This document shows positions 32,531 to 43,667 of a stretch of DNA of 43,830 nucleotides, piece after piece (position 1 is the stretch's first letter; every line of letters begins with the position of its first letter). Origin of the DNA: Chromera velia (lineage: Eukaryota > Sar > Chromeraceae); assembly GCA_018398765.1 (NCBI GenBank), contig JAHBMJ010000591.1, positions 1-43,830 on the forward strand. The letters are read 5' to 3'. The position numbers and the translations under genes were made by a program. The notes under the pieces were generated by a model. It was not told the origin of the DNA and did no database searches. It was given only the letters and a program-made list of their open reading frames with translations.

Positions 32531-34110
32531 ACCGATGTCAGGGACTTCATTCCAGCCGGTAGCTATTGGAATCACTGCGTAGGTGGAGACCACTGGCAAA
32601 CGGTCCAAGCTGTACACTTTGATATAAAAACTCAGAGCTACACGTGAAGTATATACATACTCTTCTCATGTAGATAAAGCTAACAAAACTTTGAAAGTCT
32701 GCATATAAGCTAGCCTGTAGAGAATTCATTCAGAAAAAAATGTAATTCTCGGTTATACCAAAACATTGAAAACAATTTTGAACATGCAACTTCATATAAA
32801 TGTGGAATAAGTCTCCAAAATACAAATTAGAAAAATATTATAGAGATTTTTTGGAAATGAATCGAAATTGTATAAAAAATACTTTAAAAAAAATAATATT
32901 AATTATGATGGTTTCCGTATAGAAGCTATGTAGTAGACTGTTTAGAAGGCTGTTGTAGTAACTCCCTACCGCTTTGGAGGTAGCGGCACTGGCAGGATAG
33001 GCAGAGAGCTAGATCCGGAGACGAGGCCTAGACACACACAGATAGAAATTAACTCTCCAGACTCTATAGCTCAGTTTGAAGCTCTCAGTTAGCTAAAGCA
33101 TTGGATATAGAAAGATCTTTAGCCATTTGTAGAGTTGAGAGGCTTACAGTTGGGAGTTCTGCTAGCTAGCAATGCATTTATTCAAGAGAGGACAGGCTCA
33201 CGACTAGACTCACAACCGAACGAATGGAAGAAACAATTTCAACAAGACGGCTGCGGGCGGGTTAAATCTGACCGGTCCCCGCGCGAACGCAAAGACAAGC
33301 TTTCCGGGGCCAGGCAGACAGAACGCGGTGCGTATGCGATCGAAACAAAGGCGGCGCGTATACGAGAAGGACCGAACGGCGGCGCCAGGAGGTATACTAC
33401 ACTGTATACATTTTTCTGGTTCACTTCAGTGAATTAATTTGTATTCTTTACCTTTAATAGTAATCAAGACACGCGTCTAGATATGCACCATGGCCAGTGG
33501 CTTATAGAGAAGCCATCTATAGTGTTTGACAACTTTGAAGTTAATTACTAGCTAGAGTACTAGGTCAATTAATCCAGACAATAAGAAATTTATATGCTGG
33601 TTCCTTAGTAGATTTTAATGTTTGGCCTATTGTACAATAAATTGTTATAAATGTGATAGTATGGTTGAAAAGCGATTTATTTTATTAATAGCCATCGTAC
33701 TGTCATAGAAGTAAACTTTTTGCAGTATCTAGGCCCAGAGGTTAAAATTGCTGTTGAATTAAATTTAATGGCAATTAATGGTCCTAATAATGGATCCTGC
33801 ATTAGTAATGTGCCCTTACGCATATTGATATTGAATTAACGAAAGCAGCCCGACTTCGCAACAACTTTTAACTGTACGTTACATGGAATGTAACAGTCAT
33901 GCGCATTGAAGCATGCTTATGCGAAAGAGTATGAAAATTTATGCATGCATGACAAAGATCGGGTACGTTGCAAAATGAAATGGAGTCCGACGACAACTCG
34001 ATGGATCCATCGGCGTGCGTCAATGTGCACAAACCGGTTCCATGATTGCATGCCAGTACTGGCATGAACGATCGTACGTGTTTGTCGTCAATTAACATTA
34101 ATTTCTGAAC
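32531..34110. other. AT-rich island with a GC-rich patch
   Basis: Base composition changes sharply from the flanking DNA: mostly AT-rich with few microsatellites, except for a GC-rich patch at about 33230-33400. The patch gives a 100-codon plus-strand frame (33135-33437) of mixed composition without a recognisable motif. The composition resembles 1-1460. It may be an old insertion; no ends, repeats or element proteins were seen. Confidence 0.4.
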
Positions 34111-35195
34111 TAACCGACTGCGGCATCTTTCTGTCCGCTCAACTTCCTTTCTCTCGGCAGTCCACCAGAGGGCATGAATGAAAGGACTGCATGCGTTCTT
34201 TCTTTCATGCTGCTTGGACTTTTTCTCTCGAACGAGCTGCATCGTTTTGTTGCATTTATTATGATTCGACTGAATTTGAGGCAACAGGTTCCTTCCCTCA
34301 GTTACAGTTTCCTCAAAGTTTCCAAAAGAGTCATTGTTTTCTTTAAAGTTTTTTGTCAATTTCTCCTCCGGATGGGCATGCAGATTTGAGTGCTGACGTT
34401 CATTCAGGCTCTCTCTTAGACTTTCGCTTTTCCTCTGTATCCCCTGCTCCCTCCGTCACTGATTCTTTTGGACTTTCTCTCTCTTTGTCTACGTGTACGT
34501 GCATGGGTGCTGATGGGCACCCATCGCAGAATCATACGTACGCAAAGAGACCAATTAAGCAAGAATCATCGAACAAACACAACAAACACACACAGGACAA
34601 ATCGATGCATAAAGGAAGGCCCTAGCTAGTCAATGGATGCCGGGGCATAGAAAGAAGATCGAAAAGAAGAATTAATCCCTTTCTCCCGCCAGCCATCGGA
34701 CCTCTTTCCTTCCTGACTCAACATGCAGCGACAGCCCCGTCGTACGTCTGGAATCACAACAAAGATCTTCTCAGACACGCACTGGCTGTACGTCCGCATG
34801 CGCAAGCAAGCAAAGAAATGCCTGCGGGTTGTACGTATTGTTGCTCTGACAACGCAACATTCGGTACTACAGCAAGAAAATAAAAGATGCAGACAGGTAG
34901 CTCGGAAGGGAGATGGATGCATTCGTGCAACATCATGCAACAAAAGTAGAAAGAAAGAAAGAATTAAACAGCTTTGAGTACACATAGGGCGTGTTCCCAT
35001 CCACGCGCCTTGCCCATCCACCCGACCACAAGTTTCGCTCCCTCCCTGCTACCCTCCTCAGAGTCTTCCCACCTTCCCTCTTCTGCCTGTACGTCTGCAG
35101 CCTGGCACTGCAGTTCTTCAGACCGTGTTCTTTTCAGCGGTTGTCGATGCCGAATTTCGTTTCTTCACTCCCTCCGTGATTCCGTTCTTCCACTC

Positions 35196-35320
35196 TTCCT
35201 TCCTTCCTTCCTTCCTTCCTTCCTTCCTCCCTTCCTTCCTTCCTTCCTTCCTTCCTTCCTCCCTTCCTTCCTTACTTCCTTGCTTCCTTCCTTGCTTCCT
35301 TCCTTCCTTCCTTCCTTCCT
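35196..35320. repeat. (TTCC)n microsatellite
   Basis: About 125 bp of TTCC with a few CTCC, TACT and TGCT variants. It is a polypyrimidine/polypurine tract in intergenic DNA. Confidence 0.9.
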
Positions 35321-36976
35321 ACAGTCTGACTGTGTGTTGTTTGCACCAGCGATTGCAGCAATGGAAAGAAGGAAAGTAAAGGCCTCCCTCGTTGTTAATT
35401 TTAAGTGGCGTTCCGCCATCGGCCCTTGGTACGTGTGTACTCCGACGTGAAGACAATTTAGAGGGTTCAAATGAAAAGAGACAAAGAGGAGAGAAGAGAA
35501 GAGAAGAGAAGAGAAGAAGCTTGAGGATCAATCACAAAGGCCAAAATCGAAACAAAAAAGCTGCAAGGAATTAAGCACAGAGACGTTCTTCGAACCAAAG
35601 AAGGCTCACAGGGACAATAGACAGACAAGAAGACGGAGAGAAAAAGAGAGAAAGAGAACATGAATTAAGCGCATTCACTGGTTGATCCTTGGAAGACCCC
35701 TTTTGGATTGATCAATGACTTACGATACAGCGACAATCACGTCTTGCTTTCAGTCCATCGTGGTGGCTTGCAAGCAGGCAGAGAGGTAGGCAGGCAAGTA
35801 GGTCAACAGAGACAGACTTTTTTTTTCGCCACGCACAAGCAAATGCATAGGCATGCATATGCATGCTGTGATCGAATGGCTGAATTGTCTATCTTGCATG
35901 TTCTCACTCGCTGGATGTATGCAAATCTAGGCTCTCTGTCCTTTTGGGAAGCCTGCTCTCTGACATTTCTGTCAGCTCTCCTGGAATGGGAACAAATTCG
36001 GCCCATGGGCTTTCTGCAGCACTTGTTCGTGCTTCTGTGCTCCCGGCAAGACATCCATCCGTCCTCTTCCTGATCGAGACGTATCCGTCGCTTCATTGCC
36101 TTTTCTCTTGCTTGACTTTCGACTCGTCTTTTGCTGTAGTAACTCTTCATTCATTCTCCATTCTTGTTCCTCAGCCTCCCCATCTGAAGCTGAAACTGAA
36201 CGGACGATTTGGAGCGCGTCAAAGCGACACATGGGGTTTTCCTTTTCTGACCTTTGCCACCGGTGCATTGACTGTTTGAGCCCTGCCATCTGGCAACAGA
36301 TATTTTCGTGTCATGCCCATCGTGGCAAAAGCAATTTCTTTCATGCAGTCGACTTACGTGCAATAACTGCAGGTTGTCCAAATCCGAGCGTCTGAGTTGA
36401 TTGAGAAGTGAATCAAGACCGCATGAATGAGAGAGAAAATTCGTTCACAGGTACCTGTACTCATAATGTAAAGCCGCGTAAAGTAATGAATGCAGTGTGG
36501 CCGACGATGGCTGTAGGGGTCAGGTCAGGATTCACTGAATGGAACTAGTTGAAGGAGGGCTGAGTGGCATGCAAGGCGAGCTTCGGTTAAGCAAGCAGGT
36601 CAACCCTCAGCCTGTGCCCCCTCACCTAGGCTTCCTTCTCCTCTTTCCACCAGTCCCCAAACAGGCCATCAGACAAAGCAGCTAAGCAACAAATCAAGAA
36701 CGAAGTAAAGGAAGGAAGAGTGCATCATGGGTGAATAGAAACAAACAAAGCTTGGTTCATCAACAGTCTCCGTATGAAAGGACACCTGTGACGTGCACCA
36801 AACGATAGCAAGGAATACAGTCAAAAAAGAAAAACGAGCGGTCGTACAAACAGACGAGAACACAAAGATCGCTCAATTGCCTAGGAGAGCAGCAAGAGAT
36901 CGAGTAGTGACCGACCGACACCTGCTATGCCACAGAGGGCGGGCTGAATGGACTGAATGAAGAGAGAGAACAATCA

Positions 36977-37019
36977 ATGGATGGATGGATGGATGGATGA
37001 ATGGATGGATGGATGGATG
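36977..37019. repeat. (GGAT)n microsatellite
   Basis: About ten GGAT units with one GAAT variant. No gene overlaps. Confidence 0.9.
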
Positions 37020-37126
37020 TGGGACGGTAAAAAGATGATTGGTGGAAGGAAGTTGAGGCGGTCGAGAGGAAAAGAAAGGTTTTCTTCGAACTTTAGAAAA
37101 AAGAGAAACAGAGAGGCGCTTGACGG

Positions 37127-37200
37127 TTGAAAGAAAGAGCCGATTGCAAGAGTTTCAGCCCAACACAAAAGGGAATCCTTCCGTATTGGCTTTATTTTTT
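37127..37200 (+). repeat. Dispersed ~75-bp repeat, copy 2
   Basis: Matches 24186-24265 over its length: GGTTGAAAGAAAGAGCCGAT, then CAACACAAAAGGGAATCCTT and CCGTATTGGCTTTATT. The inverted repeats that are perfect in copy 1 are partly decayed here. A T-run follows directly. Confidence 0.75.
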
Positions 37201-37409
37201 TTTTTTTTCAAAACTGAATCCAACTTTATGTTCGATGGCAGGTGATGAGGAAGAGGGCGAAGGAAAGAAAACTGCTGACTCAAACCAGCCAAATCAAAGC
37301 CAAGGCGAGGGCAGGAAAACGAAAAACCTTGCATTTCTTCTGTTTGAGGACATATTGATATGCACATGACATGAAGGACATCGAAGCAGCATCAACGACC
37401 GACGCAGTG

Positions 37410-37448
<39 letters not shown>

Positions 37449-37456
37449 AAGAAAGA
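37410..37456. repeat. (GA)n microsatellite
   Basis: About 35 bp of GA followed by GAAA units. No gene overlaps. Confidence 0.9.
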
Positions 37457-39819
37457 AACAAAGCACACATGACACAAAAACATTCGAAACATCTCAGCAT
37501 ACAAGACAAACAAGGCAAACAAGGCAACTGAACCTCTTGTCGATCACAATTAGCACTCTGCAGAACGCCCGCGTAGAGAGAGAGAGAGTACACGCACGTC
37601 GACGGAGACTATCGATCGATCGATGGACGGAGAGGTGTACGTTCACACAAAAGAATTAAATGCATCTTGGATGAAGCTAGAAAAAAATACGGTCCACAGC
37701 GAGGAACGAAGACAATAATGAAAAAAGAGTCAAATGAGACCATGCCTGCCGCATGCTTTGCTTTCTCAGCCAAAGGCATTTCGGCCATGCAGTCAAAATT
37801 CCGTTGCAATGCAGCGGACATCCAGAACAGCGAGCAGCTTGATCGATCGATTGATCGAAAGAAAGAACGAAAGAAACAAAGAAAGAAAAAGTTGCCAATT
37901 ACGAGGGTTTCAAGCTGTAAACAGCCAGCCAAACAAACAAACAATTCACACGGACGAGGAAGTAAGATCCTTCAAAGTGAGAGACGAACATGCATGCCAA
38001 CACTCTTTGAGCGGCGCACATCCACACTCCGACGACTGATTCATGAATTTGACTTCATGGCTCTGCCTGAATGGTGCTTGCACGCACAAACGATGGATTT
38101 CTGGGTGAGCGAGTCAATGCAGAAAAGCACGCTCACTTGTTCGACGCGATTTCACACCGCATGAGGAACAAAAGAGAAAGCAAAGAGTGAACTGACGGAG
38201 CAACAGCCTTCATTCCTCAACAACAGACAGATAGACAGACAGACAGACAGACAGATAGGAAGGTCACTGATTTTTCATCCTTTTCGGCCGGCCGTACAAA
38301 GCTCTCTCTCCGTACACCACAACACTCAGATTCGGCCATGCAAAGTAAACTGTCAGATCAGACAGTTGGGTGATCCAGCCTGGAGCAGTACACGCCCTAT
38401 GGATCCCTCAGTTGACCTATACATGGATTTATTTATTTATTTTCAAAAGACCTTATTACCCACAGCAGCCGAGCCCTCAGCATATCCTCCCTTTCTGCCT
38501 CCCTCCCTGGATATGCAGTTAATGGTTTTTTTTTCTGTCTGTCTGTATGTATATCTGTCTATTTTTCTGTCTGCCGTGCTTTTCAATGCTCCTCACCCCT
38601 CTTTCTTTGCAAGAAGAGAATTTCCTTCCATGTTCATGCCGACGCTCGCAGAAAGAAAGAAAGAAAGAAACGGGGGGCCGAAAAGCCAAGCCGACGGACA
38701 GCTGTCGGCCCTCCCTCCTTCCCTCCTGCGTTCTTCCGCCGAGCCTTTTCAAAGTTTGAGGTGAAAAGTTGTAACTGTTCCTTCTTTCATCGTTTTTCGT
38801 TGCTCCCGGCTTTCGACTGTCCATCCAAAGACTTCGCGACTGTCGGTCGGTTGGTCGGTCGGTAAGTTTTGAGCAGCTGTTACTTGCCTGGCTTGACTTG
38901 AGTGAGGTAGTCAGCCAGAGAGGGAGACAGAGGAAGAGAGGAAGAGGAAAAATATACAAAGACTTGCAGACAGAGAGACACAGATGGATAGATAGATACA
39001 AAGAGCAAAGTAGACACACATATACGTGCAAACAACACAAACATGGTTGGTGACGCAAGACAACATGGAAAGAGTGACAGACCACAAGAGAAGGACAGAG
39101 AGAATTTTCGTCAGTCCAGTGAACGAGAGGCACGCCATAACGCGTCTTCGTTCACACTCATGTAAATTCTTTCTTGAACTACCTCTCGCTCTTGATTCCG
39201 GCCTTGCAGCTTTTCTTAATTCTTTCCCTCCACTTAATTTCTGATTGGACGAAAAGGATAGTTAGGTCCCGTTTCCTTTTCCTGCATGAAGGTGTTTCTC
39301 CCTTTCCCAAATTCACATCCCCTCCCTCCAACTTCCTTTCCCTTATCCGTCCGTCCGTCCGTCCTCTTCCCCGTGACCTTCCCAGAATTTGTCAAAGTTG
39401 TTCCCGCTTCCCCGTTCTCAGTCAGCTGTTTGGTCAGCTTTTGAATGTACGTGGACACAGTCTTCTTTTTCCTTCTCTTGACGGCACTTTTCTCTCTCTG
39501 CTCCATCATGAAATCATGAATCTGATCAGAGAGGGAGGGCAATTTTGTTTCAATTTTCTCTTCCAGCCACTCTGTGTCATTGCGGCTAAATTAATTGACT
39601 TGAGTTCCCTCTCTGCCTGATTGAATCCATCAAAGTCCTCTTTCTTTCTCTCTTTCACTTTTTCTGATTTCGATCAGACCTCTTTTCTCCGGTCTGCTGT
39701 GGGTGGCTTTTCGAAAGTTCTGATGCTTGATTGCTTTACTGCATTAAGTCCCCCATGTATGTTTCTTTCTTTCTTGCTTGTTTGCTCAGTTTGGTCACGA
39801 TGCCTGATCCGTCCAACAA

Positions 39820-40448
39820 TCAGAACCACCCCGCTGGGGGCATTGAGGGGGGCTCCGCTGTCGGATAGCCGCGTCTTTCCCCCGTGCCAGTGCAAGTTGT
39901 GTGGTTGTTATAGGGGGGGAATTCAGGGGGCGGGACCTGGGGCTGGGCCCGTCTCATAGTTGCCGTATGGGGCTGAAGAGCTTTGCTGACGTCCCCCGAG
40001 TTTTCCCTTTCGGCATACTGATTCTTCTGGTGAACCTCAGCTGTTGCGTTGAAATCCCCGCTCCCCTCTTCCGTGTGGACCCCGGCGGCAGGAAACCCGG
40101 ATCCTCCCATTGGTTGTCGTTGATGACGATGATCTGTGCATGGGAGCATGGGGGCAGTCTGAAGGATAGGAAGGCGATCCTCCGCCTTTGGGTTTTCCCT
40201 TTCCTTTTCCCTGCTGCATGGGGGGGCCTTCTCCTGAGAGGCTGCATGGGGGGGAAGTTTGTCGGTTTGTGCTCCAAACGATGCGGCCACGGTTCGGACA
40301 ACGTCTTCTGGATCTTTTTGGGCTGCAAGGAGGAGGATGTTGGGTTTGGAGAAATGCACAGACATATACACATATTCACAAATATCCAAACTTACATGCG
40401 TGCGTATACAACAGACAGAAACAACAAAGGAACGAAGGAAGGAAGGCA

Positions 40449-40485
<37 letters not shown>

Positions 40486-40567
40486 GAAAGAAGGACGGAA
40501 CGAAGAAAGGGAGGAAGGAAGGAAGGAAGGAAGGAAGGGAGAAGGAAGGGAGAGAGTGAGAGAGAGA

Positions 40568-40612
<45 letters not shown>

Positions 40613-42494
40613 CGAAACCGACCGGAGAGCTGTTCGATGACTGCGACCGAAATGCGGGCGACCATTTGCGGAGTAATCTCAATTTCCCTTCGATCTCCTG
40701 CACCTGCTTCCCCCAATATACCCCCGATCACGCTCTCGAACTGAGAGGAGGTGCAGTTCACGGACCCCTCTCCCTCCCTTCCTGTCAGCCCCCCCCCCCG
40801 AGAGGAGGCCAGTGGAGTAGGAGCAGTTCCTCTCCCTCTGTGCAGAGCTTCTTGGCCCCTTTCTCTGTCTCTGGTGAAGTCACGACAGTCCTCGGGGGGA
40901 AGATGCTGCTCGTAGCCTCTCTCGGTACCTTTGTGCGAGGACGGAGGGGGGAAGTCTGTCGGTCGCCTTTCCGAAAACCCGGGCGGCGGTCCCATTGATT
41001 TGTTGGATGGTGGTTCTTCGAGAGGATAGTGGTCGTAGGGGGGGGGGGGAGTCGAGTGACGCTGGTGAACTAGGGTGGAAGAATGGGAGAGGAGGGTGCT
41101 TGGGCGACGGGCCAGGGAGGCGCGATCGAAAGATGCTCTGTCTCTGGCGGGTACGGACGACAGGGGTGAGCCGCTCTCAGTCGAATCTTCCCATATGGAC
41201 CGCATGAAGGACAGCGGATCCTGTGGCTCGGGGTCCGCCCCCCCGTGGGTCCCGCTTCCTGAGGGGGGAGGGAGATCCAGTGGACTGCTGCAGTTGGTGG
41301 CTCCTCCTGAAAATTGACGGGAACTCGCACCATGGGATTCATTAGACTTCTGCTGCCAGTCTGTCTCATGAATTCGCGTAGGCCCCCCCATTTCCCTGCA
41401 GCTGTGGGGGATGGGTTTTTGTGAGGAAGATTGGTTGTATGTGCTTTCTGCGAGGAAGCGGGACGGAGGGTGCGGATGGCTGTTTGTCTGTTGGGCTTGG
41501 CTGTTTGTCAGTTGCAGCACCGGGTCTTTCTCGGCGCCCTCGTACATCATCTTGGCACGGTTGCGGTAGCGTAGCAGCTCCTCCTCTGCATTCAGGCAAC
41601 GTGAGTCCATGCAAAGGGGGGCGTGTTCAACAAGCACAAGTAAGGATAGAGCACTGGGCAGATAATTATCAAGGGGTATGTTTGCAATAGAGATAAACAG
41701 ACGGTATATGTACGTATACGTGCAAGTACATGTGTCAGGATGGCCCTGCATACGCGATGCTCACGATGAGAGAATTGCATGTCAAACGCTTAATTCATAC
41801 GACATGCATGGTTCTGTCTGAAGGAAAGAAGAGTGGGCCAGGAAGGAAGCAGGGAAGCGAGGGAGCAAGTGCTTGGCCGTCTATTTTTGCCGAACAAGCT
41901 TTCTCTTGTCAAAAGGGACATGCAGGTCAGCCAGCCAGCGGGGGAAGCTAGCTGCATGGGAAAGGGAAGACCTTTACGTGAGGGTCGGAAGTGGCACGTC
42001 TTACATGAAACGCGTGTGACCATGCATATGTATCGATGCATCTATTAGTATGTACATGTTTTGTAGACCCCGATGTATACATACATACATGAATAGGGAC
42101 AAGGTCAGCGGGCCAGCTCGAAATGGGAAGAAGGGCCTGTGCCTGCACTTGAGAGAGAGAGCGCAACTGGAGTTAACCTACCGGAGTGCGCAAAAGTACA
42201 AAGAGTCCCCCTTGGGCAGGTGTGTCCATGTTTGGTGGCCCTACACAGAACAGTCTTGCTCAGGTCAGGCTCAGGTCTGAGTTCTTCGCGACCTGCAAGA
42301 GACATATCAATAGATGGATAGAAAGCATGTTCAACTAGCTGAGCGATCAGTTAGACCATTTAATGCGATTCGTTAGCCTACTCACCGTGGGCAAACCGGC
42401 ACCTGCTGCCAAGGCGACAGTAGCCCCTCTCATGGTGCCCACAGATCTTGGTCTTCGCGATGGCGTTGCGGAAAATAGGGTTAGTCAACTCCAT
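39820..42494 (-). CDS. Tandem CCCH zinc-finger protein (TTP-like)
   Basis: Four exons: 42494-42386, 42292-42182, 41585-40623, 40322-39820. All introns are phase 1; total 1686 nt, 561 residues. The first in-frame ATG (42494) follows a purine-rich context. Finger 1 is C18-x7-C26-x5-C32-x3-H36 (CGHHERGYCRLGSRCRFAH). Finger 2 is C53-x8-C62-x5-C68-x3-H72 (CRATKHGHTCPRGTLCTFAH). The linker REELRPEPDLSKTVL and the trailing HSEEELLRYRNRAKMMYEG are typical of tandem CCCH proteins, which bind RNA, often to control mRNA stability. The rest is Ser/Pro/Gln-rich and probably disordered, except for a helical stretch (TPQMVARISVAVIEQLSAQK then DPEDVVRTVAASFGAQ) formed across intron 3. RNA target and cellular role are not visible from sequence. 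Confidence 0.9.
40323..40622 (-). other. Stop-free 300-nt intron 3 of the CCCH gene
   Basis: The donor is CTCTCCG|GTCGGT and the acceptor CCTCCTTGCAG|CCC. The intron is exactly 300 nt and contains no stop in the reading frame of the gene, so its retention would insert 100 residues, largely (LS)n and PSFLPSFLP repeats. The repeat content and clean phase-1 junction favour removal as the normal outcome. Confidence 0.75.
40430..40610. repeat. Polypurine tract (GAAA/GGAA)n-(GA)n
   Basis: About 180 bp of almost pure purine on the plus strand within intron 3 of the CCCH gene. On the transcript strand it is a very long polypyrimidine tract. Confidence 0.9.
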
Positions 42495-42712
42495 CTCTAG
42501 TACTCTCTCTTGATTTATAAAGCACAAACTTCCTGCCTTCCCAAGGTGTCCGGAGAAAATCCAAGATATTCGTCTCGGTGGAAAAGATGTCTGACCAAGC
42601 CTGACGTTCAAGACAAACGTGCCGCACTCGAATGTCGCGAAGCATCGAATGTCTTCATGTCAATCGATCGACAGAAATTCCGCGCGCGATATATATCTGC
42701 AGCTAGGAATTT

Positions 42713-42805
42713 AATTGTGCATGCTTGCATGCATGCATGGATGGCCCCGCGCGCGCGGCCGGCGCGCGCGGCTCGTGCATGCATGCATGCATGCATGTTT
42801 ATAAT
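42713..42805. repeat. GC-rich palindrome flanked by GCATGC arrays
   Basis: The centre is CGCGCGCGGCCGGCGCGCGC, nearly self-complementary, with GCATGCATGCATG arrays on both sides that are themselves palindromic. The whole ~90 bp could form a cruciform. Confidence 0.8.
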
Positions 42806-42837
42806 TTTATTCTGTATTGACATCTGCATGCATGCAT

Positions 42838-42975
42838 GTATATATATGCATACATATATTCATACGTATATATATACGTACGTATATATATACGTATACA
42901 TACATATGTTCATGTGTACGGAACGTATTAATCATAGTGATGCAGGCGTGTGTGAACCATATATATATATATACG
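42838..42975. repeat. TA-rich palindromic tract
   Basis: Contains TATATATACGTACGTATATA and related alternating purine-pyrimidine runs ending in a (TA)n run at about 42960. Confidence 0.8.
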
Positions 42976-43088
42976 GAACCGGACTGACTTGCCGGGAGTA
43001 CAAAGCTCGCTTGGCACGGCCGGGAAGCTTCGTTTGACACCTGCAAACGCGATAGTCAATCGAGCTCGGCTTCAATTCCCCAAGGAGC

Positions 43089-43667
43089 ATGCTCAGCTTC
43101 AATAGGGAAAGCGGAGGGGGGCGCCACCCCCCCTTCAAGTTGCCAAAAGACGCACAGGCCCCGAACAGCCAACACATGCCATTCCAGAAAACCGCCGGAA
43201 TGATGCTACAAGGACACTTAGACAGCTCCGCAGTACTGCCTCCTCAGCAGAAAGTCCTCTCGCCTGTGGAAGAAATGCGCGTGGGGTACATCGGGAGGGT
43301 CTCCAAGAAGCCCCTCGATCTGCCAGAGTCCCATCTTTTCACTTGTGCACTCAACGAACCTCAGCGTGCGTCAACTCCTTGGGACTTTGCGAACCCCGTG
43401 CGTTCGGTAGTACGGCGACCCGACAAGGAACTCGGGCGGTCCGGACCCGTGTCGGTCAACTACTTGAGGAATGTGCGAAGGTCAGCTCGGCATGCTGCAT
43501 GCATGCATGCATGCACCAGAGGAGGACACGAAGGGTTCTGCCTATGCGGAAGAGACCATTGTGCTGCGAACATGCTGATTGCCTGGCCCAAGGAAAACTC
43601 GAACTCGCATGCAGCACTCATTCAAGTGCTGCCTGCAGGTTGTGCATGTATGTGCGTCTCCGAATAA
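43089..43667 (+). CDS. Unrecognised ORF, probably the first exon(s) of a gene leaving the window
   Basis: A 192-codon frame from an ATG preceded by an in-frame TAG (43056 region). The first ~130 residues look like ordinary protein (EEMRVGYIGRVSKKPLDLPE and DKELGRSGPVSVNYLRNVRR). The last ~60 run through a GCATGC array. A GTCAGC donor after 43480 (GTGCGAAG|GTCAGC) is compatible with donors used in the NCX gene, so the coding exon may end there and the rest be intron. No family recognised; shares a divergent promoter region with the CCCH gene. Confidence 0.45.
   Translation: MLSFNRESGGGRHPPFKLPKDAQAPNSQHMPFQKTAGMMLQGHLDSSAVLPPQQKVLSPVEEMRVGYIGRVSKKPLDLPESHLFTCALNEPQRASTPWDFANPVRSVVRRPDKELGRSGPVSVNYLRNVRRSARHAACMHACTRGGHEGFCLCGRDHCAANMLIAWPKENSNSHAALIQVLPAGCACMCVSE

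Larger units (their letters stand above)
34111..39819. other. Repeat-rich intergenic region without a supported gene
   Basis: Several 60-165 codon frames exist, but I found none with a domain or a coherent set of splice sites. Microsatellites include (TTCC)n at 35196, (GGAT)n at 36977, (GA)n at 37410 and (GACA)n near 38225. One dispersed repeat lies at 37127. An isolated exon-like stretch at about 34734-34837 and another at about 37242-37369 are noted under rejected items. Confidence 0.45.
42495..43088. promoter_or_regulatory. Divergent intergenic region between CCCH gene and downstream ORF
   Basis: About 590 bp separate the minus-strand CCCH start from the plus-strand ATG at 43089. It holds GCATGC arrays flanking a GC palindrome (42713-42805) and TA-rich palindromic tracts at 42838-42975. 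The layout suggests a shared bidirectional promoter; no core promoter element can be fixed. Confidence 0.4.

Noticed and set aside
33135-33437. A 100-codon plus-strand frame in the AT-rich island
   Set aside because: Mixed composition but no motif, no ATG-context or splice support; kept only as part of the island description.
34734-34837. Exon-like stretch, acceptor CAACATGCAG to donor GTACGT
   Set aside because: All three frames are open over this short span, no neighbouring exon could be joined and no family is recognised.
37242-37369. Frame GDEEEGEGKKTADSNQ after an acceptor-like ATGGCAG
   Set aside because: Low complexity, short, no partner exon; directly follows the dispersed repeat and a T-run.
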